A stretch of DNA of 64,000 bases, from contig NZ_WSNW01000001.1 in NCBI RefSeq assembly GCF_009767585.1, forward strand, positions 2,936,041-3,000,040, in the 5' to 3' direction. The stretch comes from Coprobacillus cateniformis. GTDB taxonomy: Bacteria; Bacillota_I; Bacilli_A; Erysipelotrichales; Coprobacillaceae. How positions within the stretch are numbered: the first letter of the stretch is position 1; every line of letters starts with the position of its first letter. The position numbers were made by a program, and so were the translations under genes. Under the pieces are notes generated by a model that searched no databases, was not told the origin of the DNA, and saw nothing but the letters and a program-made list of their open reading frames with translations. Shown one piece after another: positions 48,785 through 57,164 of the stretch.

Positions 48785-48788
48785 TTAA

Positions 48789-50774
48789 ATGAATATTGCA
48801 TTATTAAGTGATACTTATTTACCTGATATTAATGGTGTTGCTACATCTACACATATCTTAAAAAACGAGTTGAAAAAACATGGTCATCATGTTTTGGTTG
48901 TAACAACAATATTACCAAATGATAGCGATTATATTGATGAAGATGATATGGTTCTTCGTTTACCTGGTTTAGATTTAAAAAAACTATATGGTTATCGAGC
49001 ATCTAATATCTATTCTTTTAAAGGAATGAAAGAATTAAAAGAATTTGAACCAGATATTATTCATATTCAGACAGAGTTTGGAATTGGTATATTTGGGAAG
49101 ATTGCTGGTGAAATTTTAAATATTCCAGTATGTTATACATACCATACAATGTGGGCTGATTATTCACATTATATTGCGCCTGGGAATATTAAAGCTGTTG
49201 ATCATGCGGCCAAAAAAATTATAGAAAAAATTTCTAAAATATATGGTGACAGTTGTTCAGAACTGATTGTTCCCTCGCAAAAGACGGCAGATGCATTAAG
49301 AGAATATGGAATTTCAAATTCAATTAATGTGATTGGGACAGGATTGCAATTAGATAAATTTTCTGTTAAAAACAAGAATCAAAAAGTGATGAATGACATT
49401 ATTAAAGAATATCAATTGGAAAATAAATTTGTTGTTACTTTTTTAGGGCGAGTAGCTCCTGAGAAAAGTGTAGACTTATTGATTGAAGCGATGCAGGATA
49501 TTTATTCAAAGAATCATCAGATTTGTTTAATGATTGTAGGTGGTGGTCCACAACTTGAAGAACTTCAGGAGTTAACAAAAGAGTTACAATTGACACATTG
49601 TGTTTATTTTACTGGTCCTAAAGAAGCTGATTTAGTTCCTTCATATTATCATGTCTCTGATCTTTTTGTTTCTGCATCTATTACTGAAACACAGGGATTA
49701 ACATTTATTGAAGCAATGGCAAGTGGAATACCTGCTTTGGCTCGTTATGATAAAAATTTAGAAGGAGTTATTTTGGATGGGCGTAATGGTTTCTTTTTTG
49801 AGGATAAGGTAGATTTGACTCAAAAGATATTAGAATTAGCACAAACTGATCTTAGCCAATTATCTATGCATGCTGTTGAAGATGCTATGCAATATAGTAG
49901 TGAAAATTTTTATAAAAAGATTATGAATACTTATCGTAAGGCTTTATCGAAACATCATTATTGTTATAAGGTTGTTTCGATGGTGCCAGATAAAGGCAAA
50001 ACTTATCAGGTTTCTTTTCAATTTGATAATCATCAAGTTATGCTCACTCTTTCTTCACAGGTTATTGATCGCTATGGTCTGAGTGTTGGACAGGTTGTTG
50101 ATAGAGAAGAACTAGATGCCTTAAAAGATCAAGAGCAGGTCTCTAGAGCGTATCATTTGGCTTTAAAGTATTTAACATATAAGGACTATACTTATGCTAA
50201 GATGCAAAAAAAGTTAGCTGATAAAGGTGACTTTGATGATATCCAGATTGATATGACAATGGATATTCTGGTTCAAAAGAATTTAATTGATGATGCGGAA
50301 TATACTAAAAATTATTTCCAGCGTTCTATTCGTTTAGGTCTTGGTATGAATAAGATTATATTTAATTTAAAGAATAATGGTGTTTCACCATTTGTCATTG
50401 ATGAATTTTTAGCGAATTACTCACAAGATTTAGAATATGATAAGGCTTTTGAAATCGTTAAGAAATTGTATAATGAAAATACAAACAAACCACAATATGC
50501 ACTTATTCAAAACATTAAACATAAACTTTTCAATAAAGGTTTTTCACAGGATGTTGTAGAACGTGCAATTAATAATTTTGATTTTGTGTTTCCAGAAGAA
50601 CATACAAAGAAACTATTAACGAAAGAATATGAACGTGTATATAATCGTTATAAGACGAGATATGACAGTCATCAATTGAAGAGTAAGATTATTACATTTT
50701 TAGTCCAAAAAGGCTATGAATATGATGATGTTGTTAATATTATTAGTGAATTATGGGAGGATCCGAATGATTAA
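48789..50774 (+). CDS. GT4 glycosyltransferase fused to a RecX domain
   Basis: 661 residues in one frame. Residues 1-385 are a GT-B, GT4-family enzyme like diacylglycerol glucosyltransferases: SDTYLPDINGVATSTHILKN, YHTMWADYSHYI, VTFLGRVAPEKSVDLLI, and the donor-site SITETQGLTFIEAMASGIP. Residues about 390-661 are a complete RecX-like protein: the beta N-terminus (VSMVPDKGKTYQVSFQFDN, LSVGQVVDREEL), then the three-helix repeats (ALKYLTYKDYTYAKMQKKL, LIDDAEYTKNYFQRSIRLG). RecX inhibits RecA filaments, so the fusion is unexpected. GAGTGATTAAATG gives the start. The downstream yhaM overlaps by 8 nt. Confidence 0.85.
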   Translation: MNIALLSDTYLPDINGVATSTHILKNELKKHGHHVLVVTTILPNDSDYIDEDDMVLRLPGLDLKKLYGYRASNIYSFKGMKELKEFEPDIIHIQTEFGIGIFGKIAGEILNIPVCYTYHTMWADYSHYIAPGNIKAVDHAAKKIIEKISKIYGDSCSELIVPSQKTADALREYGISNSINVIGTGLQLDKFSVKNKNQKVMNDIIKEYQLENKFVVTFLGRVAPEKSVDLLIEAMQDIYSKNHQICLMIVGGGPQLEELQELTKELQLTHCVYFTGPKEADLVPSYYHVSDLFVSASITETQGLTFIEAMASGIPALARYDKNLEGVILDGRNGFFFEDKVDLTQKILELAQTDLSQLSMHAVEDAMQYSSENFYKKIMNTYRKALSKHHYCYKVVSMVPDKGKTYQVSFQFDNHQVMLTLSSQVIDRYGLSVGQVVDREELDALKDQEQVSRAYHLALKYLTYKDYTYAKMQKKLADKGDFDDIQIDMTMDILVQKNLIDDAEYTKNYFQRSIRLGLGMNKIIFNLKNNGVSPFVIDEFLANYSQDLEYDKAFEIVKKLYNENTNKPQYALIQNIKHKLFNKGFSQDVVERAINNFDFVFPEEHTKKLLTKEYERVYNRYKTRYDSHQLKSKIITFLVQKGYEYDDVVNIISELWEDPND

Positions 50775-51714
50775 AATTAAAGATATGAAATGTGGAAATG
50801 ATAATGTAGAATTTACAGCTATGATTTCTCATGTCACAACTGGAAAAACTAATGGAGCTAACAAAAGTAATTATCTTAGTATTGTTTTTCAAGATGAAAC
50901 TGGAACAATTGATGCAAAATTATGGAATGCATCAGATGAGCAAATCAAGACATTAACAACTGGTGCAGTTGTAAGAGGAAAAGGGGATATTATCAAATAC
51001 AGTGATGATCGCCAAATGAAAGTCATTGGAATAGACAATGTTTCTTATCAAGAAAATCAACAAGTTCAATTTTTATCAAAAGCACCTTTGGATGCTGATG
51101 TGATGATTAAGGAAATGATGGAATATGTCAAGCGCATATCTAATATGAAACTTTACACATTAACAAAGTATCTTCTTGAGCAAAATATTGAAAAATTGAA
51201 GATTTATCCAGCAGCAAGTAAAAATCATCACGAATTTGTTTCTGGACTGGCATATCATACACTGTCTATGTTGAAATTGGCTGATGCAATGATAGGGAAT
51301 TATCCACAATTGAATGCTGATTTAATTTATGCAGGTATTTTGTTACATGATTTAGGAAAGACTGTTGAATTGAGTGGACCAGTTGTTCCAACATACACAC
51401 TTGAAGGAAAATTACTTGGACATATTTCAATATCTCAAGCAATGATTCATGAAGCTGCTAAAGAATTAAATATTGAAGGAGAAGAGGTTATTTTACTTCA
51501 ACATATGGTTCTCTCCCATCATGGTAAAAATGAATTTGGATCTCCTGTTCTTCCTCAAATTAGAGAGGCTGAGATTGTTTATCTCATAGATAATATAGAT
51601 GCAAGAATGCATATGTTTGATAAAGCTCTTGAACAAGTTGAACCAGGTGAATATTCAAAACGTGTTTTTGCTTTAGAAAATAGAATGATTTATAAACCAA
51701 AAATGTATGATTAA
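50767..51714 (+). CDS. yhaM: 3'-5' exoribonuclease YhaM
   Basis: A 315-residue nuclease with an N-terminal OB fold (LSIVFQDETGTIDAKLWNAS) and a C-terminal HD domain with HHEFVSGLAYHTLSML, LIYAGILLHDLGKTVEL and HMVLSHHG metal-binding residues. YhaM degrades short RNA and DNA in the cytosol with Mn or Co. The ATG at 50767 follows GGGAGG and overlaps the end of the GT4-RecX gene by 8 nt; the longer frame from 50716 is not supported. The gene ends in the arm of a shared terminator. Confidence 0.93.
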   Translation: MIKIKDMKCGNDNVEFTAMISHVTTGKTNGANKSNYLSIVFQDETGTIDAKLWNASDEQIKTLTTGAVVRGKGDIIKYSDDRQMKVIGIDNVSYQENQQVQFLSKAPLDADVMIKEMMEYVKRISNMKLYTLTKYLLEQNIEKLKIYPAASKNHHEFVSGLAYHTLSMLKLADAMIGNYPQLNADLIYAGILLHDLGKTVELSGPVVPTYTLEGKLLGHISISQAMIHEAAKELNIEGEEVILLQHMVLSHHGKNEFGSPVLPQIREAEIVYLIDNIDARMHMFDKALEQVEPGEYSKRVFALENRMIYKPKMYD

Positions 51715-51741
51715 AAACAGTGGTCTAATGCCACTGTTTTT
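51713..51741. terminator. Bidirectional terminator between yhaM and mtnN
   Basis: AAAAACAGTGG-TCTAATG-CCACTGTTTTT; an 11-bp stem with A-run and T-run, serving both convergent genes. Confidence 0.9.
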
Positions 51742-52414
51742 TAATCATGTTTATAAATTTGAAAACAATATCTTTTGTTTGGTCAGATGCTTTTTTACAA
51801 TTCTGCTCAAATGCTTGATGTCCAGTTAGTACTGGTGTATCAGTTATTGTCCTAATGACAATAAAATCAATAGCATTGACATAACAGACATGAGCAATAC
51901 TTGCACTTTCCATATCAACACAAAGGGCTGCAAAGTTTTTGTTTAATGCTTCATGTTGTCCCTTGTCAATAAATGAGTCACCAGTTATTATTTTTCCTAA
52001 ATAGGTATTTTGATTTTGCTGACATATTATTTTTGCAATATCCAATAATTTATTATTAACAAAAAAGGTAGCTGTAGGAAGATATGGATGGAATTCTGTA
52101 AGTATATCTTCTTGGACATCATGGTATGCAATCTCTTTAGAAATAACCGTATCAAAAAGTTTTAACGTATTACAGATTGCTCCAGCAGTACCTGCATTAA
52201 TGATGATATCAACATGAAAAGTATCAATAAGGATTTGTGTTGCTAATGCTGCATTAACTTTTCCTACCCCACAATATAATGTCACTATTTCAACATTTTC
52301 AATTTGACTTTCATAAAATCTTAACATTGCTTTTTCTGATATTTGAACATTTTCAAGAGCTTTTAAAAAAGGAGCAAGTTCATCATCGCTAGCACAAATA
52401 ATAGCTATTTTCAT
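51725..52414 (-). CDS. mtnN: 5'-methylthioadenosine/S-adenosylhomocysteine nucleosidase
   Basis: Cleaves the glycosidic bond of MTA and SAH, recycling methylation and AI-2/methionine metabolites. Of 229 residues, the N-terminus is IAIICASDDELAPFLKAL; VTLYCGVGKVNAALATQ, INAGTAGAI and the catalytic region VDMESASIAHVCY and IRTITDTP match the family. AAAGGAGGATATC precedes the start. The 3' end overlaps the terminator shared with yhaM. Function is secure. Confidence 0.94.
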   Translation of the reverse strand: MKIAIICASDDELAPFLKALENVQISEKAMLRFYESQIENVEIVTLYCGVGKVNAALATQILIDTFHVDIIINAGTAGAICNTLKLFDTVISKEIAYHDVQEDILTEFHPYLPTATFFVNNKLLDIAKIICQQNQNTYLGKIITGDSFIDKGQHEALNKNFAALCVDMESASIAHVCYVNAIDFIVIRTITDTPVLTGHQAFEQNCKKASDQTKDIVFKFINMIKKQWH

Positions 52415-52435
52415 TAAAGATATCCTCCTTTATAA

Positions 52436-52460
52436 AAAGTGGAGCGAATGTCTCCACTTT
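52436..52460 (-). terminator. Terminator of the minus-strand GT4 gene
   Basis: AAAGTGGAG / CTCCACTTT stem with a 7-nt loop; on the minus strand it is followed by TT after the arm and a short AT-rich tail. Confidence 0.78.
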
Positions 52461-52470
52461 CTTTGTTTTT

Positions 52471-53511
52471 TTATTTATGAGATATTTTCTTATTTTTGAC
52501 AATACTGTTATAAAAATCTTTCCAGATTTTTTTAACATTTTCCTTAGAGTAATATTCACTAATTTCTTGAGAATAATGGCTATATAGATTATAGAGTTCT
52601 TGATTTGTTTGGAGTTCTTTGATTTTATTCACAAAACCCTCATTCGATATGTCTGATAAGTATTTTTGGAATAGAATATCTTTATATAGGTTTAAATCTC
52701 TCAATAGCAAAGGTTTTTGACTGTTAACGGCTTCTAATATAGCCATTGGAAATAACTCGTTATATGAAGGCATAAAGAGCACGTCAGCAATGTTATAAAT
52801 ATGATTCATTTTTTCCCTAGGTATAATTCCAATGAATTTAACATTCTGAGGGGGATTGTTATAGATTTCTTTTAATTCCTCATAACCATCAGTAATCTTT
52901 CCAAAAGAGAAGCCACCAGCCCATACAAATGTCATTTCAGGTAATTGTTTGGCAACTTCTACAAAATCTTTCACGCCTTTACGGGTTTGAACTTGTCCAA
53001 CGCCTAAAACAACAAAAGCATCTTTATTGATTCCATAATCTTGACGTGTTTTTTCAATAGAATCATCATTTTCTTTATAAAAAGCATCCTTAGATACATA
53101 ATTAGGTATATATCTAATTTTATCACGATGAATCCCAAAAGAAACCAAATCTTCAATAAAAATAGGATTAACAACAATCAAATAATCAGCAGTATTATAA
53201 AAATAAGTAATATATTTCTTAAAAACACTTAAAGCAGATTTTGGCAAATTGATACTGCCATCAAGTGTATCTGGTAAAAAGTGAACATAAGCCACATTGA
53301 CTGATTTATTTCTCTTCATCTGAATGAGATATTTTGGTAAAATTGTATGACAATGAATAATATCAGCAGGTTTTGAATTATTAATAACAACTTCAAAATC
53401 ATCTTTTAATTCATCTCGAATTAATGAAACCTGTTCTAAATATGCACTTCCAACTCCTTGACCATCTACTGAATCAGCATTTGATAACATGTTAATTTTA
53501 ATTTTTTTCAT
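52471..53511 (-). CDS. GT4-family glycosyltransferase (glycolipid-type)
   Basis: A 346-residue GT-B enzyme. Recognisable parts are GQGVGSAYLEQVSLI at the N-terminus, IIHCHTILPKYL, VLGVGQVQTRKGVKDFVEVA, and the donor-site region PSYNELFPMAILEAVNSQKP. The EX7E motif is the catalytic/donor signature. It resembles lactobacillal and enterococcal 1,2-diacylglycerol glucosyltransferases that make glycolipids and lipoteichoic acid anchors. Together with the GT4-RecX protein it could form a two-step glycolipid pathway (inferred). AAAGGAG precedes the start. Confidence 0.85.
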   Translation of the reverse strand: MKKIKINMLSNADSVDGQGVGSAYLEQVSLIRDELKDDFEVVINNSKPADIIHCHTILPKYLIQMKRNKSVNVAYVHFLPDTLDGSINLPKSALSVFKKYITYFYNTADYLIVVNPIFIEDLVSFGIHRDKIRYIPNYVSKDAFYKENDDSIEKTRQDYGINKDAFVVLGVGQVQTRKGVKDFVEVAKQLPEMTFVWAGGFSFGKITDGYEELKEIYNNPPQNVKFIGIIPREKMNHIYNIADVLFMPSYNELFPMAILEAVNSQKPLLLRDLNLYKDILFQKYLSDISNEGFVNKIKELQTNQELYNLYSHYSQEISEYYSKENVKKIWKDFYNSIVKNKKISHK

Positions 53512-53552
53512 GGTAAACTCCTTTACTCTTTTATTATATGTATGTCTAAAAC

Positions 53553-53590
53553 AAAAAGCAAGAATTCAATTGTTTTCATGACTCTTGCTT
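53553..53590 (-). terminator. Terminator of the HIT gene
   Basis: AAGCAAGA / TCTTGCTT arms (53556-53563 and 53583-53590) separated by 19 nt; on the minus strand TTTTT follows the stem. Confidence 0.7.
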
Positions 53591-53597
53591 CACGTTA

Positions 53598-54002
53598 TCA
53601 ATCTATGATTTGTTGATAAATAGTCTCTAAATCCACATCACCTGAGCGATCAGTATATTGGATATGGAAAGGATCATCTGTCTGATAACGAGGAATAATG
53701 TGAATATGAAAATGATGAACACTTTGACCTGCAACTTCATTCATATTAGAAACAATATTGAATCCTTTGGTATTCATTTTTTCTTCAATCTGGCATGCAA
53801 CTCTTTGGACAACAGACATCATATGTCCTAATGTCTCTTGATCAACATCTAAAACATGCTGATAGTGTTTTTTAGGAATAACTAGGGTATGTCCATTTGT
53901 TGTTTGACTTAAATCAAGAAACGCCATACAAACATCATCTTCATATAAAATTTTACCAGGAATTTGGTGACTTGCGATCTTACAAAAAATACAATTATCC
54001 AT
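53598..54002 (-). CDS. HIT-family nucleotide hydrolase/transferase
   Basis: A 134-residue protein with the N-terminal CIFCKIASHQIPGK zinc-knuckle-type start and the catalytic histidine triad HHFHIHIIPR. Hint-like members hydrolyse AMP-lysine or other nucleoside phosphoramidates. The start at 54002 is 8 nt after GGAGG; a reading from 54017 would include that site. The organisation HIT next to prsA-type lipoproteins is common in Bacillales (hit-prsA). Exact substrate unknown. Confidence 0.92.
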   Translation of the reverse strand: MDNCIFCKIASHQIPGKILYEDDVCMAFLDLSQTTNGHTLVIPKKHYQHVLDVDQETLGHMMSVVQRVACQIEEKMNTKGFNIVSNMNEVAGQSVHHFHIHIIPRYQTDDPFHIQYTDRSGDVDLETIYQQIID

Positions 54003-54033
54003 AATCATAACCTCCATCTCTCATATTTTACAA

Positions 54034-54062
54034 CAAAAAAAGAATAAGGGGAACCCTTATTC
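54034..54062 (-). terminator. Terminator of the PrsA-like pair
   Basis: GAATAAGGG-TTC-CCCTTATTC on the minus strand followed by T7; one arm overlaps the stop codon. Confidence 0.88.
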
Positions 54063-54917
54063 AATATATTCACTAGAAAGTTTTTTTATCGCATCTTTTA
54101 TTTTTGAATCATTGACTTTAAAATTGTATTTTTTAAGATAGATACCTTCAATTTCCTTTTGAACATCACCGTCACTAGTTAATTTATTAATTAACTCATC
54201 AGTGTTTTTATGATCAGTATTATAAAGATATAAAACTGCATAAGAATCATCACTTAACTTAATAGCTTCACTATAAACACCATCTTTATTGACAGCAGAT
54301 AATTGACTTAATTGTGATTTTAAATTATCATCCAATGTTGAATTCTTTGTAACAATTCCAGCATCTTCACCATTTGTACCAGCATCTTTTAATTTTTTAT
54401 CAAATATTTCTGCACTTGTAGATTCTTTGATAATTGTCAAAGCTTCTGATTCTTTTGTAACAACAATCTTCTTAAAACTTACAACTTGATAATCTTTAAT
54501 CATCTTTTCTAGATTTTCCTTGATATACTTATTTCTTAGAAGTTCTTGCTTAACATCAGGAACCAAAACTTCTTGACTATATTCTTCTTTAGAATCATAT
54601 CCTAAACTCTTTGCATATTTCTCTAAATCGCCATTCGCATTTTTAGCATATGTTTTCTCTCTTTCAGCAACGAGCTTATTAATTTCTTCTTGATCAGTGA
54701 CCTCTTTATCAGCAATAGTTGTTAAAGCTTCACTCAACACTTGTTGAGCACCATATTGATCTAAAAGTTGATTGAAATAATCTTGTTTTGTCATTTTTAA
54801 TTCACTGCCAGTAATCATAGCATCATCGCTTTTACTGACTTTTACACTATAGCCTGAATCAGATGAACAAGCAACTAATAATCCTCCACAGAGGAGTAAC
54901 ATCATTAATTTTTTCAT
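54057..54917 (-). CDS. PrsA-like lipoprotein, no clear PPIase core
   Basis: A 286-residue lipoprotein with a signal peptide and lipobox LLVACSS (Cys at residue 17). The helical body (YFNQLLDQYGAQQVLSEALTTIADK) is the SurA/PrsA N-terminal chaperone domain. The segment where a parvulin domain should be (SFKKIVVTKESEALTII) is short and diverged, so peptidyl-prolyl isomerase activity is doubtful. It probably helps fold exported proteins outside the membrane. It starts 5 nt after the upstream paralogue, with GAGAGGGAT as ribosome-binding site. Confidence 0.78.
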   Translation of the reverse strand: MKKLMMLLLCGGLLVACSSDSGYSVKVSKSDDAMITGSELKMTKQDYFNQLLDQYGAQQVLSEALTTIADKEVTDQEEINKLVAEREKTYAKNANGDLEKYAKSLGYDSKEEYSQEVLVPDVKQELLRNKYIKENLEKMIKDYQVVSFKKIVVTKESEALTIIKESTSAEIFDKKLKDAGTNGEDAGIVTKNSTLDDNLKSQLSQLSAVNKDGVYSEAIKLSDDSYAVLYLYNTDHKNTDELINKLTSDGDVQKEIEGIYLKKYNFKVNDSKIKDAIKKLSSEYIE

Positions 54918-54922
54918 TATGT

Positions 54923-55897
54923 TTATCCCTCTCTTTCTTCAGATCTCGCTTTTAAAGCTTCATCAACGATTTCTTTAACATTTTTTTCAATTTTTTCATC
55001 ACTATATTTTAATTCATAAGTGTTAAAAGCTAAATAAACAATGTAACTATCATAAACCAGTAAAGGAGAATCAATATCGATTGTCTCTAAATCCTTCTTG
55101 ATTGTATCCTTGTCAGTACTTGTACAATATAAGAAATAATAACCATTCGTTCCTTTAATTGCATCAGATACTTTTCCTTTTTCTAAAGATAAAGCTGCTT
55201 TTTCAACATCTTCACCATAAGAATCTTTTAATCCTGATGTTGAATCAATAATTCCTAAATTACCTTTAGCACTCTTTGAGTCATCATCTGAATAAGAAGA
55301 AGCAATTTCAGCAAATCCTTTATCAGTTTTTAAAAGTGATTTGACTTCATTCAATTTCTCAGTTTCAGTTTCTGTTGGTTTGTCTGGATCACTCATTGAT
55401 ACTTTAATCATACTGATATAACGAGGCGCTTCTTGTTTATAATAATCTTCAAAAACTTCATCAAAATTTGCTTTTACATATTTTTTAATAAATTCAGAAT
55501 ATTGTAAAGATTGAATTAATGATTCTTTATATGCATCCATACTTTCATAACCACTTGATGATAATGCACTTTCTAATTGTTTTTGAGCTTCATCATTATC
55601 ACTGTATTGATTTTTATAACTTGCTTCAATATTAGAAACAATATTAGAGGCATTATCCTTCATATCTGATGTTACAGGAAAGTTTGCAGTAATAAGTTGA
55701 TCTAATAAATAAGTAAATAAAGCATTTTTCCCTGCAGTAGACGAAGATAGCTTTTCATAAATATCATCAGCAAGAATATTTTTGCCATCGATTGATGCGA
55801 CAACATATTTACCATCTTCTTTCACAGCTGATGAAGAACATCCACTGAGAACTAGCAAACTTGCGAGGGCAAGTCCTAAAAGTCGTTTTTGTTTCAT
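54923..55897 (-). CDS. prsA: PrsA-like foldase lipoprotein with parvulin domain
   Basis: A 324-residue lipoprotein with signal peptide and lipobox LVLSGCSSS. The N-terminal chaperone region is followed by a recognisable parvulin domain (RYISMIKVSM, GFAEIASSYSDDDSKSAKGNLG and GTNGYYFLYC). It folds secreted proteins at the outer face of the membrane. The start at 55897 follows AAGGAGG; a longer frame to 55933 includes that site. It forms a bicistron with the second PrsA-like lipoprotein; the locus also encodes exported surface proteins elsewhere. Confidence 0.85.
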   Translation of the reverse strand: MKQKRLLGLALASLLVLSGCSSSAVKEDGKYVVASIDGKNILADDIYEKLSSSTAGKNALFTYLLDQLITANFPVTSDMKDNASNIVSNIEASYKNQYSDNDEAQKQLESALSSSGYESMDAYKESLIQSLQYSEFIKKYVKANFDEVFEDYYKQEAPRYISMIKVSMSDPDKPTETETEKLNEVKSLLKTDKGFAEIASSYSDDDSKSAKGNLGIIDSTSGLKDSYGEDVEKAALSLEKGKVSDAIKGTNGYYFLYCTSTDKDTIKKDLETIDIDSPLLVYDSYIVYLAFNTYELKYSDEKIEKNVKEIVDEALKARSEEREG

Positions 55898-56026
55898 ATA
55901 AACCTCCTTGATATAAACACTATAATTATACACGATATCAATATTTTTTCAACTTATGTAGGCAATAACACAAAATTTATTGATATTTTACCATAATATA
56001 TAATGTGCATAGAAGGAGGGCATGAC

Positions 56027-56110
56027 ATGGATAAGGGAAGTCATGGTTGTCGAATTGAGACAACAATTGTTTTATTCATCTTGTTGATTATATTCTGTTG
56101 TTGTATTTAA
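56027..56110 (+). CDS. Tiny membrane protein, 27 residues, YjcZ-like
   Basis: A short hydrophilic head (MDKGSHGCRIETT) followed by one hydrophobic helix (IVLFILLIIFCCCI). The LFILLIIF run resembles the YjcZ family of small sporulation-associated proteins. GAAGGAGGG lies at a good distance. It is followed 20 nt later by a second one of the same type. Its short length makes the call tentative, but the pair plus two good ribosome-binding sites supports it. Confidence 0.55.
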   Translation: MDKGSHGCRIETTIVLFILLIIFCCCI

Positions 56111-56130
56111 TAAAAAAAGGAGGGAATTCT

Positions 56131-56208
56131 ATGTTAGCTCATCAAGGATCTTTTACTTTAATTCTTGTATTATTTATTTTATTAGTCATCATTTGTGGAA
56201 TTTGTTAG
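56131..56208 (+). CDS. Tiny membrane protein, 25 residues, YjcZ-like
   Basis: Begins MLAHQGSFTLILVLFILLVI, ending in CGIC. The pattern of a short Gly-containing head then F-(A/T)-L-I-x-V-L-F-I-L-L-x-I-I matches YjcZ-family small proteins of spore formers. AAAGGAGGG precedes the ATG. The terminator begins 6 nt after the stop. Role unknown, probably in the membrane during sporulation. Confidence 0.62.
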   Translation: MLAHQGSFTLILVLFILLVIICGIC

Positions 56209-56213
56209 CAGGT

Positions 56214-56246
56214 AACTCTATAGACAAAGCTCTATAGAGTTTTTCT
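56214..56246 (+). terminator. Terminator after the tiny membrane proteins
   Basis: AACTCTATAG / CTATAGAGTT stem with an 8-nt loop, then TTTT. Confidence 0.85.
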
Positions 56247-56247
56247 T

Positions 56248-56308
56248 TTGAAAATAGAAAATCTGTCTATAATAAAATTATTATCGTATGACTTGTCATT
56301 TTTGACAA
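56248..56308 (+). promoter_or_regulatory. Likely suf promoter with palindromic operator
   Basis: TTGAAA (56248-56253) with TAAAAT (56273-56278, 19-nt spacing) or TATAAT (56268-56273, 14-nt) forms an imperfect promoter. Just downstream is the inverted repeat TTGTCA-TTTT-TGACAA (56293-56308), placed to cover the transcription start. It could bind a repressor such as an Rrf2-type Fe-S regulator; the factor is unknown. Confidence 0.45.
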
Positions 56309-56345
56309 ATTTACGTAAAATATATGTTCGAAAGGGGCGTATTTT

Positions 56346-57164
56346 ATGTCAACTTTAATAATTAAAGATTTACATGTTGAAGTCGGAGAAAAAGAAATTT
56401 TAAAAGGTATTGATTTAACTGTCAATACTGGAGAGGTTCATGCTATTATGGGACCCAATGGAAATGGGAAGTCAACATTGCTTTCAGCCATTATGGGGCA
56501 TCCTAAATATAAAGTCACACAAGGAAGTATTGAATTAGATGGACAGGATGTCTTATCAATGGAAGTCGATCAAAGATCAAGAGCAGGACTATTCTTAGGT
56601 ATGCAATATCCACAAGAAATTCCTGGTGTCACAAATTCAGACTTTTTAAAAGCCGCTATGAATGCAAGATTAGAGAAACCAGTCTCATTATTTAAGTTTA
56701 TTCGTACATTGGATAAAAATATTGAAGAGTTAGATATGGATGAAAACTTAGCACATCGATATTTAAATGAAGGATTTTCTGGTGGTGAAAAGAAACGTAA
56801 TGAAATTCTGCAAATGAAATTATTACAGCCAAAGTTTGCTTTATTAGATGAAATTGATTCAGGACTAGATGTTGATGCATTGAGAGTTGTCAGTGAAGCT
56901 ATTAATTCTATGCGTAATGATGATTTTGGTTGTGTGATGGTCTCTCATTATGAAAGATTGTTTGAACTTGTTAAGCCAACTCATGTTCATGTGCTGGTGA
57001 AAGGACAAATCGTTATGACTGGTGGATATGAGCTTGTTGAAAAAATTGATAGCGAAGGTTATGAATGGGTCAAAGAACTTGGAATTGAAATTGAACAGGA
57101 TGAAGAAAGAAAACCAATTATTTTAGAATCATGTGGAAAAAAGGAACAGATCAATAATGGATAA
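56346..57164 (+). CDS. sufC: Fe-S cluster assembly ATPase SufC
   Basis: ABC-type ATPase of the SUF scaffold SufBCD; cytosolic. The 272 residues contain Walker A GPNGNGKST, signature FSGGEKKRNEI, Walker B FALLDEIDSGLD and the SufC-typical MVSHYERLF switch. GAAAGGGGCG precedes the ATG. It is first in the sufCDSUB operon; sufD overlaps by 8 nt. The C-terminal about 20 residues are longer than usual. Confidence 0.97.
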   Translation: MSTLIIKDLHVEVGEKEILKGIDLTVNTGEVHAIMGPNGNGKSTLLSAIMGHPKYKVTQGSIELDGQDVLSMEVDQRSRAGLFLGMQYPQEIPGVTNSDFLKAAMNARLEKPVSLFKFIRTLDKNIEELDMDENLAHRYLNEGFSGGEKKRNEILQMKLLQPKFALLDEIDSGLDVDALRVVSEAINSMRNDDFGCVMVSHYERLFELVKPTHVHVLVKGQIVMTGGYELVEKIDSEGYEWVKELGIEIEQDEERKPIILESCGKKEQINNG

